From Clostridium sp. MD294 (lineage in GTDB: Bacteria > Bacillota > Clostridia > Lachnospirales > Anaerotignaceae): DNA of 64,000 nt. Below, in pieces: positions 1 to 9,464 of the stretch (the first letter of the stretch is position 1; the number at the start of each line of letters is the position of its first letter). Location of the stretch: assembly GCF_000364165.2 (NCBI RefSeq), contig NZ_CP097810.1:1116001-1180000 (forward strand), given 5' to 3'. Under the pieces are notes generated by a model. That model was not told where the DNA came from, did not search any database, and saw only the letters and a program-made list of their open reading frames with translations. Made by a program: the position numbers and the translations under genes.

Positions 1-936
1 TGCAAATTTGTTGCTGGCAATTTCATTAAATGCTTGTGTTTTTTTGTCTGTGCAAAGATATTCTAATTCTCTGTGAGCATAGTATAATATTGTACCACCT
101 GGTGTTTCATATACACCACGGGATTTCATACCAACAACACGGTTTTCACAAATATCAGAGATACCAATACCATTTTTACCGCCAATTTCATTTAATTTTG
201 TTAAAAGAGCTACAGGAGAAAGTTTTTCACCATTTACTGCTGTACAAATACCTTTTTCAAAATCAAGTGTAACATATTCTGGCTGGTCTGGTGCATCTTC
301 AGGAGAAACGCCTAATTGTAAAATATGTTTGTAATTTGGTTCATTTGCAGGGTCTTCTAATTCTAAACCTTCATGACTTAAATGCCATATATTTCTATCA
401 CGACTGTAACTGTCATCTTTTTTTACAGGAACTTCCATACCTCTCTGCTCTAAATAAGCAATTTCGTCTTCACGACTGCTCATTTTCCATGTATCTAATC
501 TCCAAGGAGCAATAATTTTTAATTCTGGGGCAAGTGCTTTTACAGTAAGCTCAAAACGTACTTGGTCATTGCCTTTTCCTGTTGCACCATGACAAATAGC
601 AGTAGCACCTTCTTTTTTTGCAATTTCTACTAATCTTTTGGCAATAATAGGACGTGCCATAGAAGTACCTAAAAGATATTTGCCTTCATAAATTGCATTT
701 GCTTTTACACAAGGGTAAATAGCATCTGTAATAAATTCTTCTGTAATATCTTCAATATAAAGTTTGCTAGCACCTGTTTTCAATGCTCTTTCTTCAAGAC
801 CTTCTGTTTCTTTACCTTGTCCTACATTACCGCAAACAGCAATGACTTCTGCATCGTTGTAATTTTCTTTTAACCAAGGAATGATAACAGTGGTATCAAG
901 ACCGCCAGAATAAGCCAGTACAATTTTTTCTTTCAT
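1..936 (-). CDS. argG: Argininosuccinate synthase, 3' end beyond the window
   Basis: Catalyses ATP-dependent joining of citrulline and aspartate to argininosuccinate, the penultimate step of arginine synthesis, in the cytoplasm. The frame is open from the ATG at 936 to base 1, giving 312 of the usual ~400 residues. Residues 8-15 read AYSGGLDT, the family's ATP-binding loop, and the GTSMARP and [14 protein letters not shown] stretches typical of ArgG follow. A GAGGAGG ribosome site lies 9-10 bases before the start. No argH is visible, and it may lie past the left edge. The gene has its own promoter at 1007-1035. Confidence 0.97.
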   Translation of the reverse strand, partial: MKEKIVLAYSGGLDTTVIIPWLKENYNDAEVIAVCGNVGQGKETEGLEERALKTGASKLYIEDITEEFITDAIYPCVKANAIYEGKYLLGTSMARPIIAKRLVEIAKKEGATAICHGATGKGNDQVRFELTVKALAPELKIIAPWRLDTWKMSSREDEIAYLEQRGMEVPVKKDDSYSRDRNIWHLSHEGLELEDPANEPNYKHILQLGVSPEDAPDQPEYVTLDFEKGICTAVNGEKLSPVALLTKLNEIGGKNGIGISDICENRVVGMKSRGVYETPGGTILYYAHRELEYLCTDKKTQAFNEIASNKFA

Positions 937-958
937 AATAATAGTTCCTCCTCTATAT

Positions 959-1035
959 TACAGTTTTGACTGTAAACATTTAACAAATTAATAGATTACT
1001 TTGGTTATTATACACAAGTCTTTTGAAATAATCAA
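959..1035 (-). promoter_or_regulatory. argG promoter and palindromic leader site
   Basis: On the minus strand TTGATT (1030-1035) and TATAAT (1007-1012) are separated by 17 bases, a near-consensus vegetative promoter for argG. The predicted 5' leader is about 60 bases and contains the palindrome TACAGTTTTGACTGTA at 959-974, which could be an operator or a small hairpin. No T-box or known riboswitch is recognisable. The rest of the gap (1036-1265) is AT-rich and shows nothing else. Confidence 0.6.
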
Positions 1036-1265
1036 TGCTTTTTATTAATTTATTTGTATTTATTCGTAATTTGTGCATAATTATAAAAATAATAATAAAA
1101 ATATTACTATTTTTGTGCGTTATTTGTTATATTTATAAATAAATTTAAAAAAATGTTTTATGCCAAAAAATGCCTTTCATTTTAGGAAAAGCTTTTCTAA
1201 TTTCTATTTTTGTGCTAATATAGTGAAAGAACAATTTTGCATCAAAAAAGAAGGAGGTTCTGTTA

Positions 1266-2129
1266 GTGAAACTTTTTACATATGTATATGAAGGACAACA
1301 AAAAGTAGGCGTGATGGATAAACAAGGAAAAAATATCATACCATTAGCTGAAAAAGATATGCAAACATTAATAGAAAATTGGTCAGAACAAAAACGAAAA
1401 GAAATCGAAGTACTTTTAAAAACAGAAAAAGGTGTTGCTTTGGAACAAGTGCAGTTAAAGGCACCTATTCCTCACCCAAAACAAGATGTTATTTGTCTTG
1501 GCATAAATTACATGGCACACGCAGAAGAGTCTGCCAGATATAAAGAGGAAGCATTTGGAGGAGAACGTCCTAAAGCAATTTATTTTTCAAAAAGAGTAAA
1601 TGAAGCTGTAGCAGATAAAGAGCCTATACAAGGGCATTTTGATATTGTAGAAAGTCTGGATTATGAAGTAGAGCTAGCTGTTGTAATAGGTAAAGATGCA
1701 AAAAATGTAGCAAAAAAAGATGTTTTTGATTATGTGTTTGGATATACTATATTAAATGATGTCAGTGCAAGAAATTTGCAAACTTCTCATAAACAATGGT
1801 ATTTTGGTAAAAGCCTTGATGGATTTACACCAATAGGCCCATGTATTGTTACAAAAGAAGAATTTCAAAACCCTCCAGCACTTTCCATAAAATCTTATGT
1901 CAATGGAGAATTAAGACAAAATAGTACAACAGATTTATTAATATTTGGTATTGCCCATGTAGTAAGTGAACTTTCTCAAGGTATGACATTACAAGCGGGC
2001 ACTATTATTGCTATGGGTACACCAGCAGGAGTAGGTATGGGATTTGTCCCTCCTAATTTCTTAAAAATAGGCGATGAAGTAAAATGTGAAATTGAAGGAA
2101 TAGGCACATTAACAAATGTAGTAAAATAA
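1266..2129 (+). CDS. Fumarylacetoacetate hydrolase (FAH) family protein
   Basis: A 287-residue cytoplasmic protein of the FAH superfamily, which holds hydrolases, hydratases, isomerases and decarboxylases of 2-oxo acids, so the substrate cannot be fixed from sequence. The FAH domain fills about residues 70-287. Visible family signatures are DYEVELAVVIGK (132-143, with acidic metal ligands), NDVSARNLQ (164-172), the GKSLDGFTPIGP loop (181-192) and a C-terminal GTPAGVG loop. The GTG start at 1266 is chosen because AAGGAGG lies 7 bases upstream. The next gene, a sugar-nucleotide epimerase, starts 11 bases downstream, so they are probably co-transcribed although no functional link is evident. Confidence 0.9.
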   Translation: MKLFTYVYEGQQKVGVMDKQGKNIIPLAEKDMQTLIENWSEQKRKEIEVLLKTEKGVALEQVQLKAPIPHPKQDVICLGINYMAHAEESARYKEEAFGGERPKAIYFSKRVNEAVADKEPIQGHFDIVESLDYEVELAVVIGKDAKNVAKKDVFDYVFGYTILNDVSARNLQTSHKQWYFGKSLDGFTPIGPCIVTKEEFQNPPALSIKSYVNGELRQNSTTDLLIFGIAHVVSELSQGMTLQAGTIIAMGTPAGVGMGFVPPNFLKIGDEVKCEIEGIGTLTNVVK

Positions 2130-2140
2130 GGAGAAATGCT

Positions 2141-4150
2141 ATGGATAATATAAAAGTAATGAGTGTTTTTGGTACACGTCCAGAAGCGATTAAAATGGCA
2201 CCTCTTATTAAAAAATTAGAGCAAACACAAGGAATAGAAAGTATTGTGTGTGTTACAGCACAGCATAGAGAAATGCTTGACCAAGTGCTTGAAATATTTG
2301 ATTTACACCCACAATATGACTTGAATATTATGCAGCCAAGACAAACATTAGCAACCATTACTACAAAGGCATTAAATGGTTTAAGTGAAGTAATGCAGCA
2401 GGTAAAACCTGATTTAGTGTTAGTACATGGAGATACTACAACAACATTTTCGGGTGCTTTGGGAGCATATTATAATCAAATTAAAGTAGGTCATGTAGAG
2501 GCAGGATTGAGAACGTATGACAAATATCAGCCATTTCCAGAAGAAATTAACCGCTGTTTAACTAGCCAGTTAACAGATTTACATTTTGCTCCTACTGCTT
2601 TGGCAAAACAGCATCTTTTAAAAGAAAATATAAAACAAAGTGCTATATTTATAACAGGCAATACTGTAATAGATGTACTTCAAACAACTATAGAACAAAA
2701 TTACCATTTTACAGTAGAAAAATTAAATCAAATTGATTTTGAAAATAAAAGAGTGATTGCTATTACAGCACATAGAAGGGAAAACATAGGACAACCACTT
2801 CAAAATATTTGTAGAGCAGTAAAAAGAATAGTAGAAGAACATGAAGATGTAGAAGTAGTTTATGCAGTGCATAAAAATCCAGCTGTTTCCGAAACAGTGC
2901 ATACTATATTAGGCGGTCATTCTCGTATTCATTTGCTAGAGCCTTTAGATTTAAAAGATATGCATAATTTAATGAGTCGTAGTTATTTTGTTATGACAGA
3001 TAGTGGAGGATTGCAAGAAGAAGTACCTTCTATGGGTAAACCCGTTTTAGTATTAAGAAATGTGACAGAACGCCCAGAAGGAATTGATGCAGGTACATTA
3101 AAACTAGCAGGCACACAGGAACAGACAATATATGACATGGCTTATACATTGCTGCATAATAAACAGGAATATGAAAAAATGGCAAAAGCAAAAAATCCTT
3201 TTGGAGATGGTAATGCTTCTGATAGAATTGTAAAAAGTATATTATACTATTTTGGAAAAACACAAAATAGACCACAGGATTATAGTATAGAAAAAGAGCC
3301 AGAAGTAGGAGGTTATGAAGTGAAAAAAGAAAGAATGTCTATATTAAATATGCTAGAAAAAGGAATTATTACAGCAGAAGAAGCAGAAAGGTTGCTTTTG
3401 GCATTAAATGGTACGCCTAAAATGACAGAAAGAGAAGGCGTTAGCGATGTGGTTAATCAGGCAATTAATAAAGCAGGAGGAGCAATAAATACTTTTGCCA
3501 AAGCACTAGGAAAGCAGGCTGAAAAATTAGAACCAAAAGTAAAAGATGTTGCAGAAAAAGTATCTGAAAAAGCATCTGTCATTGCAGATGATGCAAAAAC
3601 ATATGCAGAAAAACTACGTGAAAAAAGGGTAAAAGCAAAAGAAGAAAAACAGCAAGATATAGAGGATATAGATAACATAGACGATGCTGATTTTGAAGAA
3701 GAAATAGAAGTAATCAAATTAGAAGAAGAAAAAGAAGAAGAACAAAAAGAAAATAAAAAAGGTGTTGTAACAAAATTGTTTACAAATTTGACAGATACTG
3801 CAGGACAAATACAAGGTCATGTCAAAGAAAAAGCATCAGAAACAAAAGAATTTATAGAAAAAGTAAAAGAATTGCGACAAGACATGAAAAAAGAAAAAAT
3901 GGAAGAAACACAATCAGAACAAACACAACAAATAGAAAAAGAACAAGTTGTAACAGAAGAAAATACACAACAAACACAACAAGAAATTGAAGCAAGTAAT
4001 TATTTGAAAAAAGCGGATAAAGGTATAGAAAATGTGCAATCACAGTTACAACAGCTTGATGATATGGAAGCATTTTTAAAAAATGCTTTTGGAGAATATG
4101 AAGATTGGGAAGAAGAAGAAACACAGGAAGGAGAAAAGAAAGAAGAATAA
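2141..4150 (+). CDS. wecB: UDP-GlcNAc 2-epimerase (non-hydrolysing) with long C-terminal coiled-coil tail
   Basis: Residues 1-~375 are a complete WecB/MnaA epimerase, which interconverts UDP-GlcNAc and UDP-ManNAc for cell-wall polysaccharide synthesis. Motifs seen are GTRPEAIKM (11-19), HGDTTTT (96-102), GHVEAGLRT (117-125), PEEINR (133-138), TAHRRENIG (209-217) and TDSGGLQEE (286-294). The family normally ends near 370-390 residues, but here the frame continues to 669. Residues ~400-422 resemble the short SHOCT-like helical module (ILxMLEkGxITxEEAexLL), followed by ~240 residues of Lys/Glu/Gln-rich predicted coiled coil with no membrane segment. An internal ribosome site (3307-3312) precedes GTG codon 394, so the tail may also be made separately. 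lepB follows after 28 bases. Confidence 0.9.
   Translation: MDNIKVMSVFGTRPEAIKMAPLIKKLEQTQGIESIVCVTAQHREMLDQVLEIFDLHPQYDLNIMQPRQTLATITTKALNGLSEVMQQVKPDLVLVHGDTTTTFSGALGAYYNQIKVGHVEAGLRTYDKYQPFPEEINRCLTSQLTDLHFAPTALAKQHLLKENIKQSAIFITGNTVIDVLQTTIEQNYHFTVEKLNQIDFENKRVIAITAHRRENIGQPLQNICRAVKRIVEEHEDVEVVYAVHKNPAVSETVHTILGGHSRIHLLEPLDLKDMHNLMSRSYFVMTDSGGLQEEVPSMGKPVLVLRNVTERPEGIDAGTLKLAGTQEQTIYDMAYTLLHNKQEYEKMAKAKNPFGDGNASDRIVKSILYYFGKTQNRPQDYSIEKEPEVGGYEVKKERMSILNMLEKGIITAEEAERLLLALNGTPKMTEREGVSDVVNQAINKAGGAINTFAKALGKQAEKLEPKVKDVAEKVSEKASVIADDAKTYAEKLREKRVKAKEEKQQDIEDIDNIDDADFEEEIEVIKLEEEKEEEQKENKKGVVTKLFTNLTDTAGQIQGHVKEKASETKEFIEKVKELRQDMKKEKMEETQSEQTQQIEKEQVVTEENTQQTQQEIEASNYLKKADKGIENVQSQLQQLDDMEAFLKNAFGEYEDWEEEETQEGEKKEE
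3307..3322 (+). promoter_or_regulatory. Internal ribosome-binding site and GTG start inside wecB
   Basis: A perfect AGGAGG (3307-3312) sits 7 bases before an in-frame GTG (3320-3322, codon 394), exactly where epimerase homology ends and the helical tail begins. Spacing and strength equal those of true starts in this window. Initiation here would give a free 276-residue coiled-coil protein. Confidence 0.5.
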
Positions 4151-4178
4151 TGGTCTATCTTTTCTGTAAGGAGAAAAT

Positions 4179-4718
4179 ATGAAAATAGATAAAACAGAAA
4201 TAGGAAAAGAGATTGTTAGCTGGGTAAAAACAATTATATTAGCATTGCTTTTAGCGGCGGGTATCAATACATTTATTATTGTCAATGCAGAAGTGCCTTC
4301 TGGTTCTATGGAAAATACTATTATGACAAATGACCGTATTGTAGCATTTCGCCTGTCTTATCTCTTTGGGGAACCTGATAGAGGAGATGTTATAGTGTTT
4401 CATTTTCCAGATGACCCTACAGGTAAAACATTGTATGTTAAGAGAATTATAGGATTGCCAGGAGAAAAATTAGAAATTAAAAAAGGTCGTGTTTATATCA
4501 ATGGTAACAGACAACCTTTGGCAGAGCCTTATTTAAAAGAGAAAGCGATAGGTGATTTTGGCCCTTATGAAGTGCCAGAAGGCTGCTATTTTATGATGGG
4601 TGATAATAGAAATGACTCACAAGATGCAAGATTTTGGCAGAATACTTATGTAGAAAAAAGTGAAATATTAGGTAAAGTGATATTTCGCTATTATAAAGGT
4701 TTTAAATTGATAGAATAG
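4179..4718 (+). CDS. lepB: Signal peptidase I
   Basis: Removes Sec/Tat signal peptides at the outer face of the membrane. The 179-residue protein has one N-terminal membrane segment (about residues 13-36) followed by the catalytic domain, the usual short Gram-positive (SipS-like) form. The nucleophile is Ser43 in PSGSM, the general base is Lys88 in the VKRIIGLPGE motif, and box E is GDNRNDSQDAR (141-151). The ATG is preceded by AAGGAG. It follows the epimerase fusion by 28 bases and probably shares its transcript. The 240-base gap downstream holds only AT-rich sequence and one weak inverted repeat near 4795-4832. Confidence 0.96.
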   Translation: MKIDKTEIGKEIVSWVKTIILALLLAAGINTFIIVNAEVPSGSMENTIMTNDRIVAFRLSYLFGEPDRGDVIVFHFPDDPTGKTLYVKRIIGLPGEKLEIKKGRVYINGNRQPLAEPYLKEKAIGDFGPYEVPEGCYFMMGDNRNDSQDARFWQNTYVEKSEILGKVIFRYYKGFKLIE

Positions 4719-4958
4719 TATACAAAAAAGTAGATTTAAAAATGATTTTTATTGATGTTTAGTATATATCTATTTAACAACTATTGAAGCACTGAAAAAC
4801 TTTTCGTAAGTGAAAAAAAGTTTCATTTTCAAAATACTTATTTAGATATTTCTATAGAATAAAATATCTTTCTTTTTTGTGGTATATGATATATAATAAA
4901 TAGAAAGAATAGTTTTGTAAATATTTATAATGTGATAGTTTTAAGGAGGAAATAAAAA

Positions 4959-5162
4959 ATGGCAGAAGTAACAAAAGATACATTGATAGGCGAAGCGTTG
5001 ATGATGGATAAGGGAATTGCAGCAATATTAATGCAAAATGGTATGCACTGTGTAGGCTGCCCTTCTTCTGCAGGAGAGTCATTAGCAGAAGCAAGTATGG
5101 TGCATGGTATGAATGCAGATAAATTAATTTCAGACATCAATACTTATTTAAAAGATAAATAA
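4959..5162 (+). CDS. DUF1858 / hybrid-cluster-protein-associated redox disulfide domain protein
   Basis: A 67-residue soluble protein made of one DUF1858 domain. The family signature is the C31-x-x-C34 pair in MHCVGC followed by a helical region with SAGESLAEA, which suggests a redox-active disulfide or metal-binding role. The function is unproven. The start has a perfect AAGGAGG 8-9 bases upstream. Family members often sit beside hybrid cluster proteins or other anaerobic redox enzymes, and here the neighbour is an FAD oxidoreductase with its own cysteine cluster, 76 bases downstream behind a weak terminator. Confidence 0.88.
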   Translation: MAEVTKDTLIGEALMMDKGIAAILMQNGMHCVGCPSSAGESLAEASMVHGMNADKLISDINTYLKDK

Positions 5163-5177
5163 TCAATAAAATAAAAA

Positions 5178-5209
5178 AGGGCATAGCAGTAAAATGTTAT
5201 GTCTTTTTT
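5178..5209 (+). terminator. Probable intrinsic terminator
   Basis: GGCATAGCA and its near complement TGTTATGTC flank a short loop and run into a T-rich tract, just after the DUF1858 gene. Confidence 0.55.
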
Positions 5210-5238
5210 GTTGTAATAGTATAAAGGAGGTTGTGCAT

Positions 5239-6621
5239 ATGGAATTAAAAAAACAATATGATGTAGCAATCATTGGTGGCGGTATTGGTGGCATTATGAC
5301 AGCATACCGATTAACAGAAAAGAAACCAGAATTGAATGTAGTAATATTAGAAAAAGGTCATGCTATTGAAAAAAGAATTTGTCCTATTGTAGCAAAAAAA
5401 ACAGATAAATGTATTAAATGTAAATCTTGTGCTATTATGGAAGGTATGGCAGGGGCAGGAGCGTTTTCTGATGGAAAATATGTTATTTCAACAGAATATG
5501 GCGGTTGGCTAACAGAATTTTTAGAACCTTCTGTAGTAATTGATTATATTGAGCAAGCAGATAGTATGCTTGTGGAGTTTGGTGCAACAACAGAACGTTT
5601 TCAACCTGATAATGAATTAAAGAAAATTTGTTTGCAACACGATTTGCATATGAGTCAAGCACAACTAAAACATTTGGGAACAGATAGTAATTTCGATACT
5701 ATGAAAAAAATGATAGAAGCATTAAAACAAAAATGCGATATTGCAACAGATACATTTGCATCAAAAATAGATAAAAATACAAAAAAAATTACAACAGTAT
5801 GTGAAGGAAAAGAAACGGTAATTACAGCAAATGTGATTGTATTTGCAGTAGGAAGGGCAGGAAGTCGTTTCTTTTCTAACTGGTGTGTAGAAAATAATAT
5901 ACCATTAAAAAATAATCAGGTAGATATTGGCGTGCGTGTAGAACTGCCCTCTATGATATGGGAACACTTTTCTAAAAAAATATATGAGCCTAAAATTTGG
6001 TATAGAAGTAAAAGATATGGTGACATTACAAGAATGTTTTGCTTTAATGAAAGAGGAAATGTTGTTACAGAAAATACAGATGGTGTTTTGACAGTAAATG
6101 GACATTCTTATAGAGATTTAGAAAGAAAAACAGAAAATTCTAATTTTGCATTGCTTTCTACCATTAAATTTACAGAACCTTTTAAAAATCCTATAGAATA
6201 TGCAAGATATGTAGCAAGCCTTGCTAATTTGATTAGTGGAGGTAGTGTGTTAGTACAAAGACTAGGAGATTTGGAAAGAGGACGCCGTTCTGATGCTAAA
6301 AGAATAGCACAATCTACTACACGCCCTACTATGAATGCAGTAGCAGGAGATTTAAGCCTTTGTATACCAAAAAGACAGTTAGATAATATTATAGAAACAC
6401 TTCATGCATTAGATGCTATAGCACCAGGTACAGCAAATTTTGATACATTGCTTTATGGTATTGAATGTAAATACTATTCTGCAAGACCAAACTCAAATGA
6501 TTTTGAGTTAGAAGGTTGTAAAGATATTTATGCTGTGGGAGATGGAGCAGGATTTACACGCTCATTGTCACAAGCAGCAGCAAATGGATTGTATGTAGCA
6601 GATAAGTTATTGAAAAAGTAA
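5239..6621 (+). CDS. NAD(P)/FAD-dependent dehydrogenase (COG2509-like)
   Basis: A 460-residue flavoprotein with an N-terminal dinucleotide-binding fold: YDVAIIGGGIGG begins at about residue 7. Cysteines in a C-x2-C-x2-C arrangement (KCIKCKSC) lie near residues 52-60, followed by a glycine-rich AGAGAFSDGK segment typical of this family. The C-terminal AVGDGAGFTRSLSQAAANG is the conserved FAD-binding end. The physiological electron donor is unknown. ATG 5239 is preferred because AAAGGAGG lies 8 bases before it; a longer in-frame extension to 5194 has no ribosome site. A strong terminator follows. Confidence 0.88.
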   Translation: MELKKQYDVAIIGGGIGGIMTAYRLTEKKPELNVVILEKGHAIEKRICPIVAKKTDKCIKCKSCAIMEGMAGAGAFSDGKYVISTEYGGWLTEFLEPSVVIDYIEQADSMLVEFGATTERFQPDNELKKICLQHDLHMSQAQLKHLGTDSNFDTMKKMIEALKQKCDIATDTFASKIDKNTKKITTVCEGKETVITANVIVFAVGRAGSRFFSNWCVENNIPLKNNQVDIGVRVELPSMIWEHFSKKIYEPKIWYRSKRYGDITRMFCFNERGNVVTENTDGVLTVNGHSYRDLERKTENSNFALLSTIKFTEPFKNPIEYARYVASLANLISGGSVLVQRLGDLERGRRSDAKRIAQSTTRPTMNAVAGDLSLCIPKRQLDNIIETLHALDAIAPGTANFDTLLYGIECKYYSARPNSNDFELEGCKDIYAVGDGAGFTRSLSQAAANGLYVADKLLKK

Positions 6622-6626
6622 TAAAT

Positions 6627-6660
6627 AAAATCCTCTTTTTGAATAAAAAGAGGATTTTTA
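6627..6660. terminator. Strong bidirectional terminator
   Basis: AAATCCTCTTTTT and AAAAAGAGGATTT form a long perfect stem with a 4-base loop and T-runs on both sides. It ends the FAD oxidoreductase transcript and faces the minus-strand pseudogene. Confidence 0.85.
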
Positions 6661-6693
6661 TATAAATTCAAAAATGTAATATTTTAAATACTA

Positions 6694-7566
6694 TTATCTT
6701 ATAATTTTATCAAGAACATAACCCTTAGCACCATCTACAGTTGTAGCATCAAGTCTTATAAGAGCTTCAAAAGTACTTGGATCTACCTGAACTGGTTGCA
6801 CAAATGATAATAAGCAGCCTAAAGGATCTAAAGGTTTATGGTCCAATGCACCAGTTTCCTTTCCATATTGACCCCATGTCCATACAGTTAATTTAATATC
6901 TTACAATGAAACTGTAGGTGACTCGTTTAAAACAGTAACGAATATAAGTGAATTACTAATAAATTGAGTAGTACATTTTACTGGTACAATTGTTACTCCA
7001 TTTGCTGCTCTTTATTTAACAGGAATTTCTATTGTAAATTCAACTGTATCTGACAAATTTGCTCTTTCCTCAGGAGTAGAGGGAGCATATATATCATTTG
7101 TAGAAACAGTGGTTGAATTTATTTTTGAGGATTTTTTTTTATAATTCATAATACGAGTACTGATAATTTGGTTTGTTTCAAAAGAAGAAAAATCGCAAAC
7201 AATATATGAATAAGCATCTAATTGTAAGTGAATTAAAGCAATGAGTAAATTCCTCAATACCATAAGTTCACCAATACAGAGTTTATCATTATAATCTCTT
7301 ATCACTTCTGCATAAAAAACTGCAAAAACGGCTTTAACATATTCTGGAGAAGATAAACCTTCTTTTATCATTTCAAATCCTGTTTTTAAATAGTATTGAA
7401 ATTTTTCTTGAGGTAAATAGCTATGATATTCTTCTTCAATAGAGGAAATATCAAATGTTGAAAATCTTTCTCTTTTCATTATGACTCTTTCTATAATGTT
7501 GTACCAATATAACAATAAAGCATCATAACAACCATTTGGGAAAAACTGGTAAAGATAATTTGACAT
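6694..7566 (-). pseudogene. Unrecognised gene broken by two in-frame TAA codons
   Basis: An ATG at 7566 (GGAGG 9 bases upstream) opens 184 codons to TAA at 7012-7014. The same frame then continues with protein-like sequence for 36 codons to a second TAA at 6901-6903, and for another 68 codons to TAA at 6694-6696, ending LDATTVDGAKGYVLDKIIR. The tail between the stops (for example VWTWGQYG and DPLGCLLSFVQPVQVDPSTF) is not random, so the ancestral product was probably ~290 residues. Both internal stops are one C-to-T change from CAA (Gln). I do not recognise the family. The N-terminal part is helical and hydrophilic, without a signal peptide. Confidence 0.65.
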
Positions 7567-7674
7567 ATATTGTATCGCCTCCTTTGACAAATAGTATAAT
7601 AATTACAAAATGTAATGTATTGCAACATATTATAACAAATTATGACAAATATATCAACAACTAATAATATAAAT

Positions 7675-7709
7675 AAAAAAAGTATGTATAAATTTTCCAT
7701 ACTTTTTTA
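7675..7709. terminator. Terminator hairpin, near copy of the one at 9897-9930
   Basis: AAAAAAGTATG and CATACTTTTTT form the stem. About 35 bases match the hairpin at 9897-9930 with one substitution. It follows the minus-strand fragment that ends at 7707. Confidence 0.75.
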
Positions 7710-7874
7710 TTTTGGTTTAAGCACTGTATCTATTACAATAATAGCAAGTAAAAGTTTTAAATAAGTGTCATTTCTTGGCAATATCAAAGCAAAAAATGTA
7801 AGAAAAGGAACGATATAATGAATAAAAATATATATTTTTCATAGTTTCATACAATCTTCCCCAAAATACAAATA
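7707..7874 (-). pseudogene. Remnant C-terminus of a membrane protein
   Basis: On the minus strand 43 codons from 7838 to the TAA at 7707-7709 encode a hydrophobic tail containing HYIVPFLTFFALILPRND and ending AIIVIDTVLKPK. Just upstream in frame is TGA (7839-7841), and before it FGEDCMKL, so a TGG-to-TGA change would join them. No ribosome site or start is seen. I read this as a decayed gene end, family unknown. Confidence 0.45.
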
Positions 7875-7878
7875 TTTA

Positions 7879-8718
7879 TTAGTATAAGGCACTTTTAGGG
7901 CATATTTTTGTACATTCCATACACAATATACATTCTGTACCATTTTTACGTTTTCTGGAATTGTCAGTCATATCAACATTCATAGGACAAACATTTTTAC
8001 ATTTACCACAGGAAACACATTTACTTTTATCACATTTGATACGGATTAAAGAAAAATAGGACATAGGTTTTAAAAATACTGTAATAGGACAAATATATTT
8101 ACAAAAAGCACGATTGTCCTTTAGTTTAAAAGCTAATATTATTCCAATGATATAATACAGGGCATTTCCCATCAAAAATGCCCAAAACAAAATAGTTTCC
8201 ATATTTTTTATTTTGAAAGCAAATAGTGTAGACACAAATACAAAAGACAGCAAAAAAGTAATATACTTTATGTAGCCCCATTTTTTTCTGGGCTGTTGAG
8301 GTGCTTTATAGGGAAGCAAATCCAATATCATTGCTGTCCAGCAGGCAAAACCACACCAACCTCGTCCAAATAGAATAGGGCCGAATATTTTTGCCACTGC
8401 GTAATGAATGGTTGCAGCTTCAAATACACCTGTAAAAAGATAATACCAAAATCCTTCTATTTGCATATTTTCGTTACAAAGTAGTCCCAAATAGATAAAC
8501 ATATAGCTTCCCACTAAAAACTGTGTTACTCTACGTGCATATTGATATTGAAGCTGAAATAAAATAAATCCTATTGCAATAGATGTGCCAATATAACTGA
8601 AATTAAATAAATAAAATATATTTTGCTTTGTAATATAAAGTGTAATTGCTATGGTTTCAAAAATTAGCCATATAAAAGCAGATAACATAAAATTTTTTAT
8701 TTCTCTTAATTTTGTCAT
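7879..8718 (-). CDS. NapH/polyferredoxin-like 4Fe-4S membrane protein
   Basis: A 279-residue integral membrane protein with about six hydrophobic segments. The periplasmic/loop motif FGRGWCGFACW and the later FCKYICP are the Fer4_5-type cysteine motifs. The C-terminus carries two 4Fe-4S clusters: CVSCGKCKNVCP and CILCMECTKICP. Such proteins carry electrons from the quinone pool or a flavoprotein to partner reductases. No partner reductase is adjacent, but a flavoprotein gene lies just upstream on the same strand. The start has GAGGA upstream. A terminator at 8830-8868 separates it from the upstream flavoprotein, so it has its own promoter. Confidence 0.85.
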   Translation of the reverse strand: MTKLREIKNFMLSAFIWLIFETIAITLYITKQNIFYLFNFSYIGTSIAIGFILFQLQYQYARRVTQFLVGSYMFIYLGLLCNENMQIEGFWYYLFTGVFEAATIHYAVAKIFGPILFGRGWCGFACWTAMILDLLPYKAPQQPRKKWGYIKYITFLLSFVFVSTLFAFKIKNMETILFWAFLMGNALYYIIGIILAFKLKDNRAFCKYICPITVFLKPMSYFSLIRIKCDKSKCVSCGKCKNVCPMNVDMTDNSRKRKNGTECILCMECTKICPKSALY

Positions 8719-8829
8719 AATAATATTTCCTCGTAAACACTAAAAACAATAATTTTTATAAATTATAGCACAACAATAAAATAAATGTCAAAAATTGTTA
8801 TTTGATTTTCATAGTATATCTATAAATAT

Positions 8830-8868
8830 AAAAAGTAAAGTACAGAATTTTTCTATACTTTACTTTTT
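8830..8868. terminator. Intrinsic terminator after the flavoprotein gene
   Basis: AAAAAGTAAAGTA and TACTTTACTTTTT pair over a 13-base stem with a short internal bulge, with A and T runs on both sides. Confidence 0.8.
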
Positions 8869-8880
8869 AAAATATTTTAA

Positions 8881-9441
8881 TTATGAAATAGATTTTGCTA
8901 AATCTTCTGCTTGCTGAAGTTGTTCTGGTTTATTTAAAATATCACCTATTTCCATATTTCCGCCTGCATACACAATGCCTAAGTTTTTCCAACCTAAATG
9001 AGCTGTAAGCCCTTCATAAAATGCTCTGACAGGAGCAAAATTACTTTCTGTATTTCCTTCTGCTGCCATAAGTAATATACAGTCTTTTTTAGGATTTGCA
9101 TAGTTAGGGTCTAATTCTGCTACTGCAAATAAACGATCAAAAGCACATTTTAATTGTCCTGAAATTCCCCAGTAATACATAGGAGAAGCAAGTACAACAA
9201 CATCTGCTTTTTGATATATGGGATAAATTTGCAACATATCATCTTTTTGTACACAAGGATTTTCTGGATTTTTTCCGCCTTTACAACAGCCTAGACAAGC
9301 GTGAATATCCATTTTTTGTAAATCAAAACAAGTAACTTCATTTCCTGCTATTCGAGCACCTTTTGTAAAACTTTTAATTAATTGTTTGGTATTTCCGTTT
9401 TCTCTGGGGCTTCCATTTAATATTATAATTTTCTTTGCCAT
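8881..9441 (-). CDS. Flavodoxin-fold NAD(P)H-dependent FMN oxidoreductase (iron-sulfur flavoprotein-like)
   Basis: A 186-residue soluble flavoprotein. The N-terminus IIILNGSPRENGNTKQLI is the FMN phosphate-binding loop of the NADPH-dependent FMN reductase family, and ASPMYYWGISGQLKCAFDR is the second FMN loop. A compact cysteine cluster (HACLGCCKGG...NPC, residues ~46-61) resembles the one that binds a 4Fe-4S cluster in clostridial iron-sulfur flavoproteins, though spacing alone does not prove a cluster. It is divergent from an HxlR regulator 103 bases away, a very common pairing in which HxlR controls the reductase. Confidence 0.87.
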   Translation of the reverse strand: MAKKIIILNGSPRENGNTKQLIKSFTKGARIAGNEVTCFDLQKMDIHACLGCCKGGKNPENPCVQKDDMLQIYPIYQKADVVVLASPMYYWGISGQLKCAFDRLFAVAELDPNYANPKKDCILLMAAEGNTESNFAPVRAFYEGLTAHLGWKNLGIVYAGGNMEIGDILNKPEQLQQAEDLAKSIS

Positions 9442-9464
9442 ATGTAATACACCTCCAAATAATT

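Noticed and set aside
937..1265. Riboswitch or T-box before argG or the FAH gene
   Set aside because: No conserved T-box or riboswitch core is recognisable; the argG leader is only ~60 bases.
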